Source: JAZQHR01 sp045540695 (GTDB taxonomy: Bacteria; Bacillota; Clostridia; UMGS1810). From it: a stretch of DNA of 15,667 bases. Made by a program: the position numbers and the translations under genes. The notes beneath the pieces were generated by a model. It saw nothing but the letters and a program-made list of their open reading frames with translations, was not told where the DNA came from and did not search any database. The stretch covers positions 1 to 15,667 of the forward strand of contig JAZQHR010000028.1 of assembly GCA_045540695.1 (NCBI GenBank), given 5' to 3'. This document shows positions 12,486-15,667 of the stretch, piece after piece. How positions within the stretch are numbered: the first letter of the stretch is position 1; every line of letters starts with the position of its first letter.

Positions 12486-13631
12486 TTATTTATTCTTTAA
12501 ATAATCTTTCATCTTTTCAAAGAAGTTTCTCTGTTCTTTGTAATTGGTATCATTTGTCAGACTACCAAACTTTTTAAGAGCTTCCTTCTGCTCGGAATTA
12601 AGATTTTTCGGCACTTCAATAGATACCTTTATAATCTGGTCACCCTTCGCACCTGTTCTTATATGAGGTATACCCTTTCCACGAAGTCTGAATGTTGCTC
12701 CAGGCTGTGTACCCTCAGGAATATCATATTTAATCTTACCTTCAAGTGTAGGTATATCAATCTCCGCACCAAATGTTGCCTGCACAAAGGTAATAGGGAT
12801 TGTGCAGAATACATCTATTCCATTTCTTGTAAATATAGGATGTGTCTTTACTGATACTGTTACCAATAGATCGCCTGCAGGGCCACCTTTATGACCAACA
12901 TTTCCCATTCCCCTAAACGATATAGTTTCGCCGTGATTTATACCCTTTGGAATGTTAATATCGATAGTTCTTGCACGTTTGATTTTACCCTTACCCTTAC
13001 ACTTTTCGCAAGGATTGGTTATGATGCTTCCTTCACCATTACATCTTGAACAGGTAGACACATTTACAAACGAACCAAGCGGTGTTCTCTGGGTAGTTCT
13101 TACCTCACCTGTTCCGTTACAGTTTGGACAAGTCTGTCTGCCGTTAGAATCTTTAGCACCTGTTCCGTGACATTCGTCGCAGTCCTCAACTTTATATATT
13201 TTTATCTGCTTTGTAGTACCAAAAGCTGCCTCTTCAAATGAAATAAGAATACTTTCGTGTATATCGGCTCCTCTCTTTGGACCGTTTCTGCGGCTTCTTC
13301 CGCCTCCGCCAAATCCGCCGCCAAAGAATGAACCAAAAATATCGGAAATATCAAAATCCTCTGCACCGAATCCGCCGCCAAATCCACCTGCACCAAAGTT
13401 AGGGTCTGTGCCTGCGTGACCATACTGGTCGTATCTCGCCCTTTTGGTAGAATCACTAAGCACCTCGTAAGCCTCGTTAGCTTCTTTAAACTTTGCTTCG
13501 GCTTCTTTGTCACCGGGATTCATATCAGGATGATACTTTTTAGCAACCTTTCTGTATGCTTTTTTTATCTCATCATCACTCGCGCCCTTGTTTACTCCAA
13601 GCACCTCGTAATAATCTCTTTTATCAGCCAT
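12486..13631 (-). CDS. dnaJ: Chaperone DnaJ (Hsp40), class I
   Basis: DnaJ delivers unfolded clients to DnaK and triggers its ATPase. The 381-residue protein has the J domain (about 5-70) with HPD at 34-36, a Gly/Phe-rich linker (about 76-112), and four zinc-binding CxxCxGxG modules at 151-158, 168-175, 194-201 and 208-215. The C-terminal substrate-binding domains end in a short dimerisation tail. A GGAGG site lies 10 bases before the ATG. It follows dnaK, but a terminator and a 176-bp palindrome stand between them, so its expression may be lowered or uncoupled relative to dnaK. No clear separate promoter was found in the gap. Confidence 0.97.
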   Translation of the reverse strand: MADKRDYYEVLGVNKGASDDEIKKAYRKVAKKYHPDMNPGDKEAEAKFKEANEAYEVLSDSTKRARYDQYGHAGTDPNFGAGGFGGGFGAEDFDISDIFGSFFGGGFGGGGRSRRNGPKRGADIHESILISFEEAAFGTTKQIKIYKVEDCDECHGTGAKDSNGRQTCPNCNGTGEVRTTQRTPLGSFVNVSTCSRCNGEGSIITNPCEKCKGKGKIKRARTIDINIPKGINHGETISFRGMGNVGHKGGPAGDLLVTVSVKTHPIFTRNGIDVFCTIPITFVQATFGAEIDIPTLEGKIKYDIPEGTQPGATFRLRGKGIPHIRTGAKGDQIIKVSIEVPKNLNSEQKEALKKFGSLTNDTNYKEQRNFFEKMKDYLKNK

Positions 13632-13649
13632 TTAAAAATGTCCTCCATG

Positions 13650-13825
13650 GGCCGATGGGAATTGGACCCCACAAGCCTTAAACTTTATAAATTTGCACTC
13701 TTTCAATTTGTCGTCCTCAAAAGGCGACAGCCTATCTTCGTCCTCCGCATTGAAATTGCACTAAATTTCTATGCGTTTAAGGTCGTAGAGTTTTAAAACC
13801 TTATGTGGTTCAACTCCCATCGACC
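13650..13825 (-). repeat. 176-bp imperfect palindrome between dnaK and dnaJ
   Basis: The outer 27 bases at each end (13650-13676 and 13799-13825) are inverted copies. In the minus-strand RNA they pair with three wobbles and three mismatches, one at the inner end. The similarity continues inwards: CCTTAAAC, AAATTT and TTTCAAT occur in the same order on both arms. The left arm lacks about 17 bases present in the right. A 6-bp hairpin sits near the centre at 13710-13728. No ORF is apparent. It could be a non-autonomous insertion element or an intercistronic mRNA structure. Confidence 0.65.
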
Positions 13826-13848
13826 TAATCTAGCCCTTCGGTTTAAGC

Positions 13849-13880
13849 ACAAAAACCCAAAGATTAGTTTGGGTTTTTGT
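13849..13880 (-). terminator. Intrinsic terminator after dnaK
   Basis: ACAAAAACCCAAA and TTTGGGTTTTTGT form a perfect 13-bp stem with a 6-base loop, 13 bases after the dnaK stop. The T-run lies within the 3' arm. Some readthrough must occur if dnaJ depends on the dnaK promoter. Confidence 0.85.
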
Positions 13881-13893
13881 AACTTTCTATAAA

Positions 13894-15667
13894 TTAGTTT
13901 TTGTTTTCGTCATCAACTACTGTGTAGTCGCCTTCATAAGTGCCACCCTGCGCACCTTCATTAGCACCTGCCTGTGCATTTGGATCGCCCTGTGGGTTTG
14001 CCTGCTGATACATTTTAGTAGATACTTCGTAGAATTTCTTCTGTAGTTCATCAGTAGCAGCCTTTATAGCATCGTTATCTGTACCTTCAAGAGCTTTCTT
14101 AACGTCAGCTATTTTAGCTTCTATTTCAGATTTATCAGCGGCATCAACCTTGTCACCAAGTTCACCAAGTGCTTTTTCACACTGATATACAAGTGAATCT
14201 GCATTGTTTCTTGTTTCAACAGCTTCTTTGTTCTTTTTATCTTCTTCAGCAAATTTTTCTGCTTCTTTAACAGCCTTTTCAATATCTTCGTCTGAAAGGT
14301 TTGAGCTTGCAGTAATTGTAATATCCTGAACATTTCCTGTAGCCATATCCTTTGCAGATACGTGAACGATACCATTTGCGTCGATATCAAATGTAACCTC
14401 TATCTGAGGCACACCTCTTGGAGCCGGAGCAATGCCTGAAAGTGCAAAGTTTCCAAGAGTTTTATTGTATGCAGCCATTTCTCTTTCGCCCTGAAGAACG
14501 TGAATATCAACACTTGTCTGATTATCAGCAGCAGTTGAGAATATCTGGCTCTTCTTTGTAGGGATAGTAGTGTTTCTTTCGATTAGCTTTGTAAACACAC
14601 CGCCCATAGTTTCAATACCAAGTGAAAGCGGAGTAACGTCTAGTAGAAGAAGGTCTTTTACTTCACCGCCAAGTACGCCCGCTTGAATAGCAGCACCCAT
14701 GGCAACGCACTCGTCAGGGTTAATGCCCTTGTGTGGTTCAGAGCCAATAAGTCTTTTAACAGCTTCCTGAACTGCAGGAATTCTTGAAGAACCACCAACT
14801 AATAGTACCTTGTTTATCTCGCTTGGCTGAAGGCCTGAGTCAGCAAGTGCTTTTCTTGTAGGCTCCATAGTCTTTTCAACAAGGTCAGCAGTAAGCTCGT
14901 CAAATTTTGCTCTTGTAAGTGTAACATCAAGGTGTTTAGGGCCTGTAGCATCTGCAGTGATAAATGGTAGGTTGATGTTTGATGTAGCAACACCCGAAAG
15001 CTCAATTTTAGCTTTTTCGGCAGCTTCCTTTAATCTCTGTAGTGCCATTTTATCATTTTTAAGATTTATACCATTTTCTTTTTCAAACTCTGATGCTAGG
15101 TAATCAATAATTCTTTCGTCAAAATCATCACCACCAAGACGGTTGTTACCGCTTGTAGCAAGAACTTCGAACACGCCATCGCCTATTTCAAGGATAGATA
15201 CGTCAAATGTACCGCCACCAAGGTCGTAAACCATAATCTTCTGCTCGTTATCCTTATCCATACCATAAGCAAGTGCAGCGGCAGTAGGCTCGTTTATAAT
15301 ACGAAGAACTTCTAGTCCTGCAACTCTACCTGCATCCTTTGTAGCCTGTCTTTGAGCGTCACTGAAATATGCAGGAACTGTGATAACAGCCTGGCTTACA
15401 GTTTCGCCAAGATAGCTTTCTGCATCAGCTTTTAGCTTCTGAAGTATCATAGCAGAGATTTCCTGTGGTGTATATTTTTTATCATCTATATCCACCTTTT
15501 TGTCTGTGCCCATATCTCTCTTTATAGAGATAATAGTCTTGTCAGGGTTTGTGATTGCCTGTCTTTTAGCAACCTGACCTACAAGTCTTTCACCTGTTTT
15601 TGTAAATGCTACTACAGAAGGAGTAGTTCTAGCACCTTCTGCGTTTGCTATAACAACCGGCTCGCCG
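13894..15667 (-). CDS. dnaK: Chaperone DnaK (Hsp70), 5' end outside the window
   Basis: DnaK is the ATP-driven chaperone that works with DnaJ and GrpE. The frame is open to the right edge: the first complete codon is at 15666-15664, reading GEPVVIANAEGARTTPSVV. Some 590 residues are visible and about 20 N-terminal residues are missing. The nucleotide-binding domain shows VPAYFSDAQRQATKDAG, INEPTAAALAYG, DLGGGTFDVS and LVGGSSRIPAV. The linker reads VKDLLLLDVTPLSLGIET. The substrate-binding domain and alpha-helical lid follow, with a Gln/Gly/Asn-rich tail ending YTVVDDENKN. An ATG at 15513 (MGTDKK) is internal and not the true start. The promoter and any CIRCE element would be outside the window. 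Confidence 0.98.
   Translation of the reverse strand, partial: GEPVVIANAEGARTTPSVVAFTKTGERLVGQVAKRQAITNPDKTIISIKRDMGTDKKVDIDDKKYTPQEISAMILQKLKADAESYLGETVSQAVITVPAYFSDAQRQATKDAGRVAGLEVLRIINEPTAAALAYGMDKDNEQKIMVYDLGGGTFDVSILEIGDGVFEVLATSGNNRLGGDDFDERIIDYLASEFEKENGINLKNDKMALQRLKEAAEKAKIELSGVATSNINLPFITADATGPKHLDVTLTRAKFDELTADLVEKTMEPTRKALADSGLQPSEINKVLLVGGSSRIPAVQEAVKRLIGSEPHKGINPDECVAMGAAIQAGVLGGEVKDLLLLDVTPLSLGIETMGGVFTKLIERNTTIPTKKSQIFSTAADNQTSVDIHVLQGEREMAAYNKTLGNFALSGIAPAPRGVPQIEVTFDIDANGIVHVSAKDMATGNVQDITITASSNLSDEDIEKAVKEAEKFAEEDKKNKEAVETRNNADSLVYQCEKALGELGDKVDAADKSEIEAKIADVKKALEGTDNDAIKAATDELQKKFYEVSTKMYQQANPQGDPNAQAGANEGAQGGTYEGDYTVVDDENKN

Noticed and set aside
13650..13825. tRNA or tRNA-like gene suggested by GGTTCAACTCCCATCG
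   Set aside because: It resembles a T-arm, but the 5-bp T stem does not pair and no acceptor, D or anticodon arms can be built. The inverted-repeat explanation is better.

Overview
The window looks like chromosomal DNA from a low-GC Gram-positive bacterium of the class Clostridia. The evidence is the T-box leader, consensus sigma-A type promoters with GGAGG ribosome binding sites, a GatCAB transamidation operon with a zinc-type GatB, an S-layer-homology protein, and several signal-peptide cell-wall hydrolases. No phage genes, transposase, CRISPR array, rRNA or tRNA gene was seen. The genus cannot be read from the sequence.

Left part, plus strand (1-3300): the 3' end of rimI, then tsaD (t6A tRNA modification), then a secreted protein with three SLH-type segments and five divergent C-terminal beta-type repeats, a strong terminator, and a 55-residue four-cysteine protein. 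Middle part, minus strand (3309-5511): a secreted M23 peptidase with three near-identical 98-residue repeats. It sits behind a long, highly structured untranslated leader that ends in two terminator-like hairpins. Two small hairpin elements with the same 31-bp architecture flank this gene in inverted orientation.

Translation operon, minus strand (11124 down to 5536): promoter, T-box leader with a likely asparagine (AAC) specifier, aspS, gatC, gatA, gatB, pyrR, terminator. AspRS has His at position 31 in an RDHGG context, as in non-discriminating enzymes. The operon therefore reads as a coherent Asp-tRNA(Asn) to Asn-tRNA(Asn) module induced by uncharged tRNA(Asn). The main surprise is the gatA product. 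It is an intact ORF about 90 residues shorter than normal that has lost the catalytic Lys, the GGSSGGS loop carrying the cis-Ser, and the nucleophilic Ser. It looks like a dead glutaminase subunit kept in place between gatC and gatB.

Right part, minus strand (15667 down to 11147): dnaK (5' end outside the window), a perfect 13-bp terminator hairpin, a 176-bp imperfect palindrome, dnaJ, a small zinc-ribbon membrane protein, then a separately promoted SH3/NlpC-P60 hydrolase whose promoter is bracketed by two TTAAC-N5-GTTAR dyads.

The three things most worth following up are the catalytically degenerate GatA, the three-way-junction leader of the M23 gene, and the palindrome between dnaK and dnaJ. 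For both RNAs, wobble pairs favour folding of the minus-strand transcript.
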